Shown in pieces: positions 1-6,387 of a stretch of DNA of 9,088 bases (position 1 is the stretch's first letter; the number at the start of each line of letters is the position of its first letter). Origin of the DNA: an uncultured Verrucomicrobiota bacterium. Lineage in GTDB: Bacteria > Verrucomicrobiota > Kiritimatiellia > RFP12 > UBA1067. Where the stretch lies: assembly GCA_947305585.1 (NCBI GenBank), contig CAMZDY010000042.1, positions 1 through 9,088 on the forward strand. Direction: 5' to 3'. A program made the position numbers and the translations under genes. The notes beneath the pieces are model-generated. The model was given only the letters and a program-made list of their open reading frames with translations, searched no databases and was not told where the DNA came from.

Positions 1-53
1 TCAACAGATTGTGATTCTGTGGGTTGCGGGTTCGAGTCCCGTCTCCTGCCCCA
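1..53 (+). tRNA. tRNA-His (GUG), 5' part missing
   Basis: The 3' part of a histidine tRNA; the acceptor 5' strand and D-arm lie outside the window. The anticodon stem pairs 4-8 (acaga) with 16-20 (tctgt) around a 7-base loop at 9-15, with anticodon GTG at 11-13. A 5-base variable loop (21-25) follows. The T-stem pairs 26-30 with 38-42 around the T-loop ttcgagt. The 3' acceptor strand is 43-49. The discriminator base at 50 is C, as expected for bacterial tRNA-His, whose C73 pairs with the extra 5' G-1. CCA is encoded at 51-53. Only 31 bases separate it from the next start codon and no terminator hairpin is visible, so it may be co-transcribed with the downstream genes. Confidence 0.95.
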
Positions 54-70
54 TGTTCGGTGCATTTGAA

Positions 71-76
71 AAGGAG
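71..76 (+). promoter_or_regulatory. Shine-Dalgarno site for the GTG start at 85
   Basis: AAGGAG lies 8 bases before a GTG codon at 85. It decides the start of the zinc-ribbon gene, since no ATG is suitably placed nearby. Confidence 0.8.
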
Positions 77-84
77 TTGAAAAC

Positions 85-795
85 GTGACTAAAGTACAGC
101 CGCTGATCGAATTGCAGGAAATTGACGGACGTATCCGCGAGCTCGAGCTGGAGCTCAAGGACCTTCCCCGGCGCAAGGCCTTGGAAGAAGCGCGGCTGAA
201 AGGTCTGGAGGCGGATCTCAAAGCCGCCAAGGCATCCCGGGAATACGTGCAGAACCAGATTGCCAATCTCGAGGCGGAGGCCCAGGCGCTCAAGGACAAG
301 ATCGCTGGATTGAGGACCACCCAGGCAGGGCTCAAGTCCAACAAGGAATATGCCCAGTACTCCATGCAGATCGACCTCGTAACGCACGAGCTGGAGGCCA
401 CCGAGAACCGGGCGCTGGCGGTGATGGACGATATCCCCACCGCCGACAGCAACATCAAGACTGCGCAGGAAAAATACGATGCGGAAAAGACGGGCGTAGA
501 TGCCTCCTGCCAGGTGATAGTCGATCGCATCGCCTTGGTGGATGGCATGCTGAAAGAAGCCCAGGCGGAGCGCGCGGAGAAGGTTCGCGAGCTGCAGGGG
601 CCTGAGTTTTCCAAGATGCGTCTCTACTACGAACGCATCAAGACCAAGCGTTGGCCGGTGGTGGTGCCGCTTACCGGCGAGGGCGTGTGCGGCGGATGCC
701 ATCTGGTGCAGCCGCCCCATGTGGCGCAGATGGTCGATCGCAATACCGACATGGTGGCGTGCACGATGTGCGGCCGCATCCTGTATCGCGATTAA
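85..795 (+). CDS. C4 zinc-ribbon coiled-coil protein (DUF164/CdsZ-HP0958 type)
   Basis: A 236-residue protein. Residues 1 to about 170 are charged, Glu/Lys/Ala-rich and helical, with the look of a long antiparallel coiled coil. The C-terminus holds a zinc ribbon with Cys202, Cys205, Cys226 and Cys229 (CxxC-x20-CxxC), followed by a conserved-looking RILYRD end. Length and architecture match the DUF164 family. Known members are Helicobacter HP0958/FlgZ, an RpoN- and flagellin-mRNA-associated factor, and chlamydial CT398/CdsZ, reported to interact with sigma-54 and the T3SS export apparatus. Which role applies here cannot be read from sequence; a nucleic-acid- or protein-binding adaptor in the cytoplasm is most likely. 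The GTG start is supported by AAGGAG at 71-76. The stop codon is 8 bases before the RNase P RNA helix, so the two probably share a transcript. Confidence 0.9.
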   Translation: MTKVQPLIELQEIDGRIRELELELKDLPRRKALEEARLKGLEADLKAAKASREYVQNQIANLEAEAQALKDKIAGLRTTQAGLKSNKEYAQYSMQIDLVTHELEATENRALAVMDDIPTADSNIKTAQEKYDAEKTGVDASCQVIVDRIALVDGMLKEAQAERAEKVRELQGPEFSKMRLYYERIKTKRWPVVVPLTGEGVCGGCHLVQPPHVAQMVDRNTDMVACTMCGRILYRD

Positions 796-803
796 AGCGG
801 ATT

Positions 804-1188
804 TTGAAGCGGAAATGCGGGGGCGGGACCGATCGCGGCCGCAAGGCTGAGGAAAGTCCGGACTCCACAGGGCAGAGGGCGAGGCTGCAATGGCCTCGGG
901 GGTCGGGGCAAACCCGGCCGATGGAAAGTGCCACAGAGACCAGACAGCCGGTCCGCAAGGGCAGGCGATAGGTGAAATGGGTGGGGTAAGAGCCCACCGG
1001 GATCGCCCGCGAGGGCGGTTCGCAACCAGGCAAACCCACCTCGGAGCAAGATCAAATAGGGGGTCGACGGGCTGCCCGTCCGGCGTCGGGGCCGCAAGGT
1101 CCCGGCTTCAGACTCCGGGTTGATTGCGCAGATGAATGACCGGTTAGAACAGAATCCGGCTTACTCCGTCTCCGCATTTCCGCTTCAA
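804..1188 (+). ncRNA. rnpB: RNase P RNA (bacterial type A)
   Basis: The catalytic RNA that removes tRNA 5' leaders. The universally conserved 5' core GAGGAAAGTCCGGACTCC is at 849-866. The 3' core holds gatgaatgaccg at 1131 onward and acagaatccggctta at 1149-1163. Internal landmarks include ggtaagagcccacc (near 986) and cggagcaagatcaaatagg (1042-1060). P1 is a perfect 17-bp helix between 804-820 and 1172-1188. P3 appears reduced to a short GCC-GCAA-GGC hairpin (838-847), and another stable GCAA-capped hairpin lies near 1088-1103. The L15 loop that holds the tRNA CCA end reads GGC (1029-1031) instead of the usual GGT. Ends are defined by P1, and mature ends may differ by a few bases. There is no T-run terminator after 1188 and no room for a promoter after the preceding stop at 795, so the RNA is probably cut from a longer transcript or driven from a promoter inside the upstream gene. 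Confidence 0.97.
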
Positions 1189-1210
1189 GCGATTCAATCC
1201 TGCCAACCAC

Positions 1211-1936
1211 ATGATGGACGAAAAACTTTCGAGATCGGCGCTAGTGCTGGGCGAGGCCGCAATGGACCGGCTTGCGCAAGTTCGCGTCATGATCTTTGGC
1301 GTTGGCGGCGTAGGCGGCTGGTGTGCCGAAGCGCTAGTCCGGACGGGGCTCAAGCACCTGACGCTCGTCGATTTCGACCGTGTGGCCGCTTCCAACTGCA
1401 ATCGTCAGGCGATGGCGCTTTCTTCCACGTTGGGCGAACTCAAGGTGGACGCACTGAAGCGTCGCCTCCTCGACATCGCCCCCGACGCATCCATCGAGAC
1501 CATCCCCGAAAAGCTCCTGCCGGAGAACCTCCCGCGCTTTGATCTCGACGCCTTCGATTACGTGATCGACGCCATCGACAGCGTGGAATCGAAAGCGGCG
1601 CTCATCCGGGGCGCGACGGCCTGCCCGGGCGTGACGCTCTTTTCCTCGATGGGCGCGGCCCTGCGGCTGGACCCGGCGCTCGTCCGGGCGGACGAATTCC
1701 GCAAAGTCGCGGGCGACGGCCTCGCCAAGGCGCTTCGGGGTCGCTTCCGCAAGTCGGGCGGAATGCCGGAAAAGCCGTTTGTCTGCGTATATTCGGCCGA
1801 AGCGCCGCTCGTGGGCGAACAGGCCGGACGCGGCTCCGTAATGACGGTAACTGCCGCGTTCGGACTAAAACTCGCTCAGCTTGTGCTCGCGGACGTGAAA
1901 AATTCGCTTGCCAAACCGCCCCGAAATATGGTATAA
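1211..1936 (+). CDS. tcdA: tRNA threonylcarbamoyladenosine dehydratase (TcdA/CsdL, ThiF-E1 family)
   Basis: A 241-residue E1-like ATP-dependent enzyme. The family cyclises t6A at position 37 of ANN-decoding tRNAs to ct6A. Seen here: the N-terminal LSRSALVLGEAAMDRL signature, a Rossmann glycine motif GVGGVG at 30-35, VDFD at 53-56, the SNCNRQ adenylation motif at 61-66, DAIDS at 120-124, SSMGAA at 145-150, and GRGSVMTVTAAFG near 206-218. It is a little shorter than E. coli TcdA (268 aa), lacking the C-terminal tail. Two adjacent ATGs (1211, 1214) are the candidate starts and neither has a recognisable Shine-Dalgarno. The gene begins 22 bases after rnpB and may be translated from a read-through transcript. 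Its last codons carry the promoter of the following operon: the stop TAA lies within the TATAAT box. Confidence 0.92.
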   Translation: MMDEKLSRSALVLGEAAMDRLAQVRVMIFGVGGVGGWCAEALVRTGLKHLTLVDFDRVAASNCNRQAMALSSTLGELKVDALKRRLLDIAPDASIETIPEKLLPENLPRFDLDAFDYVIDAIDSVESKAALIRGATACPGVTLFSSMGAALRLDPALVRADEFRKVAGDGLAKALRGRFRKSGGMPEKPFVCVYSAEAPLVGEQAGRGSVMTVTAAFGLKLAQLVLADVKNSLAKPPRNMV

Positions 1937-1937
1937 T
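1908..1937 (+). promoter_or_regulatory. Sigma-70-type extended -10 promoter of the PAS-rluA-HIT-helicase operon
   Basis: A -35-like TTGCCA (1908-1913), an 18-base spacer and a perfect TATAAT (1932-1937) preceded by TGG, giving an extended -10 (TGnTATAAT). It overlaps the 3' end of tcdA. The predicted transcription start is about 1944-1945, only 4-5 bases before the ATG at 1949, so there is no room for a Shine-Dalgarno. The 20 bases at 1923-1942 (gaaatatggtataatatact) recur exactly at 6268-6287. Confidence 0.8.
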
Positions 1938-1948
1938 ATACTCCAGTT

Positions 1949-2665
1949 ATGGCACTTTTCATCCCTAAAGACCGCAAATCGCTGTTCCGTCAGTTTCTGA
2001 CGGGCATGTATGATGCCGTAGTCATTACCGACCCCAACGGCTACATTCTGGAGATCAACCCGCGCGCGGAAGAGTACTTCGGCTACATCATCGACGAGGT
2101 GATCGACAAGCCGATCGGCAATCTCATCCCCGGCCTCAGCTCCGAGCTCGTGCAGCGCATCCGTCAAGGTCTCGCCGAGCAGCGTCATATCGTCATCGAC
2201 GCCAACTGCAAGGCCAAGCTCGGAAACAAGTTCCAAAGCGAGGTGACGATTTCCGACATCGATCTCATGGACCCGGACGACCTCGTATTCACCATCCGCA
2301 ACGTGGAGCGGCGCCGCCAGGTGAACGACATGCTCCGCGCCAAGGAGTCGGCCTTCTCCATCTGTCCGATCGCGCTCTTCGCATGCGACCTCGAAGGCAA
2401 GCTAACCGAATGCAATCAGGCGTTTTTGGAGATGATGGACATCTCGAACGAAGAAGAAGCGCGCAAGCACAACGTTTCCGAATACCTCTACGACGACCCG
2501 CTCCCCCTGCAGATCGCCAAGGCCAAGGAGGGCGAAAAGAGCGTCACCGGCATCGTGGCGGAAAACGATGATGGCATCACGGAGGAGCTGGAGGTGATCC
2601 TTGCCCCCAACAAGCAGGGCCGCAAGATCAAAGGCGTCGTGGGGTCCATCCAGAAGGTGAAGTAG
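1949..2665 (+). CDS. Tandem PAS-domain sensor protein without output domain
   Basis: A 238-residue cytoplasmic protein with two PAS-type sensory domains. The first, about residues 14-118, begins DAVVITDPNGYILEINPRAE, the classical PAS core, and ends in a FTIRNVE strand leading into an RRRQ helix. The second, about 133-235, is more diverged (FACDLEGKLTECNQAFLEMM) and ends VVGSIQKVK. No kinase, cyclase, DNA-binding or phosphatase domain is attached and there are no membrane segments, so any signal must pass through a partner protein. A cofactor cannot be assigned. The ATG at 1949 lies 12 bases after the -10 box and has no Shine-Dalgarno; M20 (2006) is a less likely alternative, since the predicted transcript begins just before 1949. 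It is the first gene of a four-gene operon, with RNA-modification and helicase genes downstream. Confidence 0.85.
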   Translation: MALFIPKDRKSLFRQFLTGMYDAVVITDPNGYILEINPRAEEYFGYIIDEVIDKPIGNLIPGLSSELVQRIRQGLAEQRHIVIDANCKAKLGNKFQSEVTISDIDLMDPDDLVFTIRNVERRRQVNDMLRAKESAFSICPIALFACDLEGKLTECNQAFLEMMDISNEEEARKHNVSEYLYDDPLPLQIAKAKEGEKSVTGIVAENDDGITEELEVILAPNKQGRKIKGVVGSIQKVK

Positions 2666-2667
2666 GG

Positions 2668-3591
2668 ATGGCAACGCGCAAAGCCCCCAAGCACGCCGCC
2701 GGCATCGTGGAACTCGCCGTCGGCAAGCTGGACGCGAAAGTGCTCCAAGACTTCCTTGCCGCGCGGTTCGGTCTCTCGCGCCGCACCGCCAAGGCCATGA
2801 TCGACGGACGGAACGTGTGGGTGAACCGCAAGTGCGTGTGGATGGCGCGTTACGCCCTCAATACGGGCGACCAGGTGGCCATTCCCTCGCAGACGGTGGC
2901 GGGGGCCAAGGCCCAGAGCGCGCGGACGGGCAAGGGCGACGAGGCTGCCCCCGCCCCGCAGAAGCGCCATGTGCGCGTACTTTGGCAGGACGAGGCGTAT
3001 CTCGTGTGCGACAAGCCGGCCGGGCTCGTCTCCTGCGATGACGTGAAGTCGGTCGAGACGATTCTGCGCGAGCAGGAGAATCTGCCCAATCTGGAGGCCG
3101 TGCACCGGCTCGACCGCGACACCACCGGCTGTCTCATGTTCGCCAAGAACCACGCCGCGCTGCAGGCCGCCATCGAGCTTTTCAAGACGCACAAGGTCCA
3201 GAAAACCTACCATGCGATCGTGGCGGGGGAATTCAAATTCGCCCACCTCAAGATCGACACCCCGCTCGACAACCAGTCCGCCACGAGCCACGTTTCGCGC
3301 GAGAGCGCGGGGCGGGACGCCAGCTTTCTGCGCATCCGCATCGACACCGGCCGCACCAACCAGATCCGGCGCCATCTCGCGTCCGTGCGCTTTCCGATCG
3401 TGGGCGACCGGGTGTTCGGGATCAAGAACGCGCGCGATCTGCGGCTCATGGAGGTGCCGCGCCAGATGCTGCACGCCTCCACGCTGCAGCTCCCCAATCC
3501 GCTCGACGCCAAAAACCCGGTGAAGGTGCATTCGCCTTTGCCGTCCGATTTCCGCCAAACCCTCAAACTCTTCGGGATGGGAAAGAAATGA
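2668..3591 (+). CDS. RluA-family pseudouridine synthase with N-terminal S4 domain
   Basis: A 307-residue RNA pseudouridine synthase, isomerising uridine to pseudouridine in rRNA or tRNA. An S4 RNA-binding domain covers about residues 21-72 (LSRRTAKAMIDGRNVWVN). A basic, Ala-rich linker at 75-100 leads to the catalytic domain. The active-site motif HRLDRDTTG spans 146-154, with the catalytic Asp expected at 149. NKP-like CDKPAGLVS (114-122) and GRTNQIRRHL (228-237) are the other family landmarks. The C-terminus is LHASTLQLPNP, as in RluA/RluD relatives. The exact target base (23S rRNA versus tRNA) cannot be decided, so no symbol is given. The start lies 2 bases after the PAS stop codon, and its stop overlaps the next ATG (ATGA), indicating translational coupling. 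Confidence 0.93.
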   Translation: MATRKAPKHAAGIVELAVGKLDAKVLQDFLAARFGLSRRTAKAMIDGRNVWVNRKCVWMARYALNTGDQVAIPSQTVAGAKAQSARTGKGDEAAPAPQKRHVRVLWQDEAYLVCDKPAGLVSCDDVKSVETILREQENLPNLEAVHRLDRDTTGCLMFAKNHAALQAAIELFKTHKVQKTYHAIVAGEFKFAHLKIDTPLDNQSATSHVSRESAGRDASFLRIRIDTGRTNQIRRHLASVRFPIVGDRVFGIKNARDLRLMEVPRQMLHASTLQLPNPLDAKNPVKVHSPLPSDFRQTLKLFGMGKK

Positions 3592-3989
3592 ACGACTGTA
3601 TCTTCTGCAAGATCGCCGCCGGCGAAATTCCTTCTTTCAAGCTCTACGAGGACGATGACGTCCTCGCGTATCTCGACATCAACCCGTTCGCCCCCGGCCA
3701 CACGCTCGTCATCCCCAAAGCGCATTCTTCGTGTCTCCTCGACACCGGTGCGGACACGCTCTCGGTCGTCATGGCGGCGGTCAGGAAGGTGGCCGCGCAT
3801 CTCAAGACGGCGCTCCCCTGCGACGGCTTCAATATCCTCCAGAACAACGGCGAGGCGGCCGGCCAGACGGTGAAGCATCTCCATTTCCACATCATCCCCC
3901 GCTATAACGGAGGCGCGCTGGACTTCACCCCGCATCCCGGCGACATGGCCGAACTGGACGCGCTCGCCGCCCGGCTGAGATTCCAGTGA
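3588..3989 (+). CDS. HIT-family nucleotide hydrolase (HinT-like)
   Basis: A 133-residue histidine-triad protein, the usual length for the family. The N-terminal CIFCKIAAGEIPS places Cys4 and Cys7 for the structural zinc seen in many bacterial members. The central nucleotide-binding region holds GHTLVIPKAH (37-46) and FNILQNNGEAAGQTVKHLH. The histidine triad HLHFHIIPR begins at 97, with the catalytic His expected at 99. Members hydrolyse purine nucleoside phosphoramidates or acyl-/aminoacyl-AMP adducts, and the physiological substrate is usually unclear. It overlaps the preceding gene by 4 bases (ATGA) and the following helicase gene by 4 bases (GTGA). It is tightly embedded in the operon and presumably translated by reinitiation. 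Confidence 0.95.
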   Translation: MNDCIFCKIAAGEIPSFKLYEDDDVLAYLDINPFAPGHTLVIPKAHSSCLLDTGADTLSVVMAAVRKVAAHLKTALPCDGFNILQNNGEAAGQTVKHLHFHIIPRYNGGALDFTPHPGDMAELDALAARLRFQ

Positions 3990-6217
3990 GTCCGGCGGAG
4001 TTCATCGACAATCCCGACTGGTTCCGGTTCCTGCCCGACCTCAAGGACGGCGTCCGGTGCCATATCGTGCCCGCGCACGAAGATTGCGAAGGACTCGACC
4101 TCGAAACCTGCGCCGCCCATCTCATGAAGGGCGGCACGCTTGGACGGATGGACGGCTACGAGGAGCGTCCCGGCCAGCTCGCCATGCTGAAGGCCGTGGC
4201 CTGCGCCTTCAACGAACGCGAACACCTGATGGTGGAGGCGGGCACCGGCGTGGGGAAGAGTCTCGCGTATCTCCTGCCGGCAGTGCAGTGGGCCGAGCGC
4301 AACGACACTACGGTCGTCGTGTCTACGGTTACGCGCAACCTCCAAAGCCAGCTCCTGAACCACGACATCCCGCGCGCCCTCGAAACGCTGCGCGACAAGT
4401 CGCGCTTCAAGGTAGCCATCCTGAAGGGCCGCGCCAACTATGCCTGCCTCCGCGCGATCGGCGACTTCTTCGCCTCTGGCTACTGGACGATGGACAAGGA
4501 GGAGCAGGCGGAACTGCCGCACTTCATCGAATGGCTCGAGACCACGCCCGACGGAGATCTCGACCAGTACGAGGGCTACGACCGTTCGCTCCTCGGCTGT
4601 CCCGGCGAAGATTGCAGCGGAAGGCGCTGTCCCTACTACCGCAAATGTTTCGTCTACCGGGCGCGGGAGAGGGCGGCCGAGGCGCATCTCCTCGTGGTGA
4701 ACCATGCGCTCGTCATGTCCGACACGCTCCCGCCCTACGGCCGGATCGTCCTCGACGAAGCGCACAATCTCGAGCAGGTGGCCACCGAATATTTCAGCAC
4801 CGAGTTTTCCGTGCCGGAATTGACGCGCATCCTTTCGCGCCTCGTCCGCACCGGCAAGGGACGCCACGCGCGGCAGAGCGGCGTGCTCGCCAAGGTGGAT
4901 TATTTCGTCAATACCGGACGGCTCCCGCCCGACTGCGACGCCGCCTCGCTCATGGAGCTGGCGGATGGATGCAAGCAGCTCTGCGGACGGCTCGTCTACG
5001 AGGCGGAGGGCCTCGCGGAGATTTTCGCTTTGCTCTTGCGGCCCGTCAAAGGCGAGGGCATCCTCCGCCATCGCGTCAAGCACGGACGGCGCGGCTTTTC
5101 GGTGAAGGGCGTGTTCAAGGATTACGAGGCCGGCGAGTGGGACGAAGCGGCCATGTTGAAAGCCTACGACCGCTTCGAGCAGTCGTGGGCCGCCTTGCAG
5201 CTCAAGCTGTCCGGGATGGCGGAAATGCTGGGACCCGAGAGCGAACTTTTCGCGCAACTGAGCGGCGTCTCGGCCTCGCTGCGCGACTTCATGACTTCCA
5301 CCTGGGCCGCCATCAAGGCCGACAAGGACACCCACGTCTACTGGGTCGAGCGGATTCCCGCCGAGAAGAAGCGTCCGGCCTACGTGCGGCTCGTGCGTGC
5401 GCCGCTGGACGTGGGCCCCCAACTGGCAGAGCTTCTTTACCGGGCGCGCGATTCGGTGGTGCTGTGTTCGGCCACGCTCCGGGTGGGCACCGACTTCAAA
5501 TATATGGCGCGGCGGCTAGGTTGCGACGAACGTTTCCGGATGGTCCATGCGCAGAGTCCCTTCGACTATTTCCGTCAGTGTCTGACGATGGCGGGCGACT
5601 TCCTGCCCGATCCCTCCATCAAGCCGCGCGAGTATGCGTCCGCGCTGGGACGCTTCCTTCTTTCGCTCGCGCGGACTACGGAAGGGCGGATGCTCGTGCT
5701 CTTCACCAGCTACGAGATGATGTTCCTTTTGGCTTCGCTCGTGCGGGACGATTTCGACGGGGCGGGCATTTCGCTCCTGGTGCAGGGCGAAGGGCTTTCC
5801 CGCGAAGCGATGACGCGCCGGCTCAAGGAGGCGCAGCGTCCCACGGTCCTTTTCGGCGCGCGGAGTTTCTGGGAGGGCGTGGACGTGGCGGGGCCGGCGC
5901 TCTCATGCGTGGTTTTGACGCGACTTCCCTTCGCCCAGGTGGGCGACCCGATCGTGGAGGCGCGGGCCGAGCGCATCGACTTGGCGGGCGGCAGTTCTTT
6001 CCGCGAGTATCTCCTGCCCGAAGCCGTGATCCAGTTCCGCCAAGGATTCGGCCGGCTTGTGCGCACCCGCGAGGACCGGGGCGTGGTGGTGATCACCGAT
6101 CCCCGGATCGCCACCAAATCGTACGGCGCCGTTTTCAAGCGCTCCATCCCCGCCACGCTTCATATCGAAGCCGATGCCGCCGGACTCCTCTCCCGCACAT
6201 CCGATTTCCTCGCATAA
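3986..6217 (+). CDS. dinG: DinG/XPD-family iron-sulfur ATP-dependent DNA helicase
   Basis: A 743-residue superfamily 2 5'-3' helicase. RPGQ (61-64) is the Q-motif-like element. Walker A is EAGTGVGKS (84-92) and motif II is DEAH (257-260). The Fe-S domain cysteines are Cys154 (NYAC), Cys210, Cys215 and Cys221 before FVYRARERA; Cys205 is an extra cysteine nearby that could also be a ligand. The VVNHALV strand is at 237-243. Motif V, SFWEGVD, spans 627-633, and motif VI, QGFGRLVR, spans 686-693. No exonuclease domain is present, so it resembles E. coli DinG (716 aa) and YoaA rather than Gram-positive DinG nucleases; the symbol is given at family level. It likely removes R-loops, D-loops or unusual structures. 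The GTG start overlaps the HIT stop codon (GTGA), and coupling favours it over M47 (4124), which would trim a poorly conserved-looking N-terminus. It is the last gene of its operon, and no hairpin terminator is obvious after 6217. Confidence 0.93.
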   Translation: MSPAEFIDNPDWFRFLPDLKDGVRCHIVPAHEDCEGLDLETCAAHLMKGGTLGRMDGYEERPGQLAMLKAVACAFNEREHLMVEAGTGVGKSLAYLLPAVQWAERNDTTVVVSTVTRNLQSQLLNHDIPRALETLRDKSRFKVAILKGRANYACLRAIGDFFASGYWTMDKEEQAELPHFIEWLETTPDGDLDQYEGYDRSLLGCPGEDCSGRRCPYYRKCFVYRARERAAEAHLLVVNHALVMSDTLPPYGRIVLDEAHNLEQVATEYFSTEFSVPELTRILSRLVRTGKGRHARQSGVLAKVDYFVNTGRLPPDCDAASLMELADGCKQLCGRLVYEAEGLAEIFALLLRPVKGEGILRHRVKHGRRGFSVKGVFKDYEAGEWDEAAMLKAYDRFEQSWAALQLKLSGMAEMLGPESELFAQLSGVSASLRDFMTSTWAAIKADKDTHVYWVERIPAEKKRPAYVRLVRAPLDVGPQLAELLYRARDSVVLCSATLRVGTDFKYMARRLGCDERFRMVHAQSPFDYFRQCLTMAGDFLPDPSIKPREYASALGRFLLSLARTTEGRMLVLFTSYEMMFLLASLVRDDFDGAGISLLVQGEGLSREAMTRRLKEAQRPTVLFGARSFWEGVDVAGPALSCVVLTRLPFAQVGDPIVEARAERIDLAGGSSFREYLLPEAVIQFRQGFGRLVRTREDRGVVVITDPRIATKSYGAVFKRSIPATLHIEADAAGLLSRTSDFLA

Positions 6218-6246
6218 CCCTCCCCCGATCCTTACGGTAATGTCAC

Positions 6247-6271
6247 TTTCCGCTTGCAATTTGGGCGGAAA
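6247..6271. repeat. Inverted repeat around the -35 box
   Basis: A perfect 7-bp inverted repeat, TTTCCGC (6247-6253) and GCGGAAA (6265-6271), separated by 11 bases. The -35 hexamer lies in the loop between the arms, and the right arm ends just before the extended -10. It could be an operator for a dimeric regulator or a short hairpin ending transcription from the helicase operon, but it lacks a T-tract. It may also be chance. Confidence 0.4.
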
Positions 6272-6282
6272 TATGGTATAAT
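6254..6282 (+). promoter_or_regulatory. Sigma-70-type extended -10 promoter of the T3SS-substrate/chaperone unit
   Basis: TTGCAA (6254-6259), a 17-base spacer and a perfect TATAAT (6277-6282) with upstream TGG (extended -10). The 20 bases at 6268-6287 are identical to 1923-1942 in the first promoter, and both also carry CGCTTGC over the -35. The predicted start is near 6289, giving a leader of about 100 bases before the ATG at 6388. Confidence 0.82.
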
Positions 6283-6387
6283 ATACTTAATGGCACGCAA
6301 AAGCAAAGTTGAGTTTCCGGCAAAGGCGAAACGAAGTTGTAACCCTTTGTCCCGCGCCGGGTATACAGGGCGAGGGGAGAAAACGAA
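6283..6387 (+). other. 5' leader of the 422-residue gene, with a possible short upstream ORF
   Basis: About 100 transcribed, probably untranslated bases. It ends in a good Shine-Dalgarno region (GAGGGGAG, 6372-6379) 8 bases before the ATG at 6388. An ATG at 6290, almost at the predicted transcription start, opens a 37-codon basic reading frame (MARKSKVEFPAKAKRS...) that stops at 6403, overlapping the main start. Its codons (CGA, AGT, TTA, ACA) differ from those favoured by the neighbours, so it is probably not a functional gene; a leader peptide is possible. I recognise no riboswitch. Confidence 0.3.

Noticed and set aside
651..1123. Open frames crossing the RNase P RNA gene
   Set aside because: The conserved RNase P core and P1 pairing explain the region. 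The frames are Arg/Gly-rich and overlap the zinc-ribbon gene out of phase.
2488..3558. 356-codon open frame on the - strand
   Set aside because: It is antisense to the PAS and RluA-family genes, and its translation is a low-information His/Arg/Leu/Val mixture.
3902..5422. 506-codon open frame on the - strand
   Set aside because: It is fully antisense to the helicase gene, whose motifs are intact. Composition (His/Arg/Gly/Val-rich) is typical of antisense shadow frames in GC-rich coding DNA, and no domain is recognisable.
6218..6246. Intrinsic terminator after the helicase gene
   Set aside because: No stem followed by a T-run is present. The nearby 7-bp dyad at 6247-6271 has no T-tract and encloses a promoter element.
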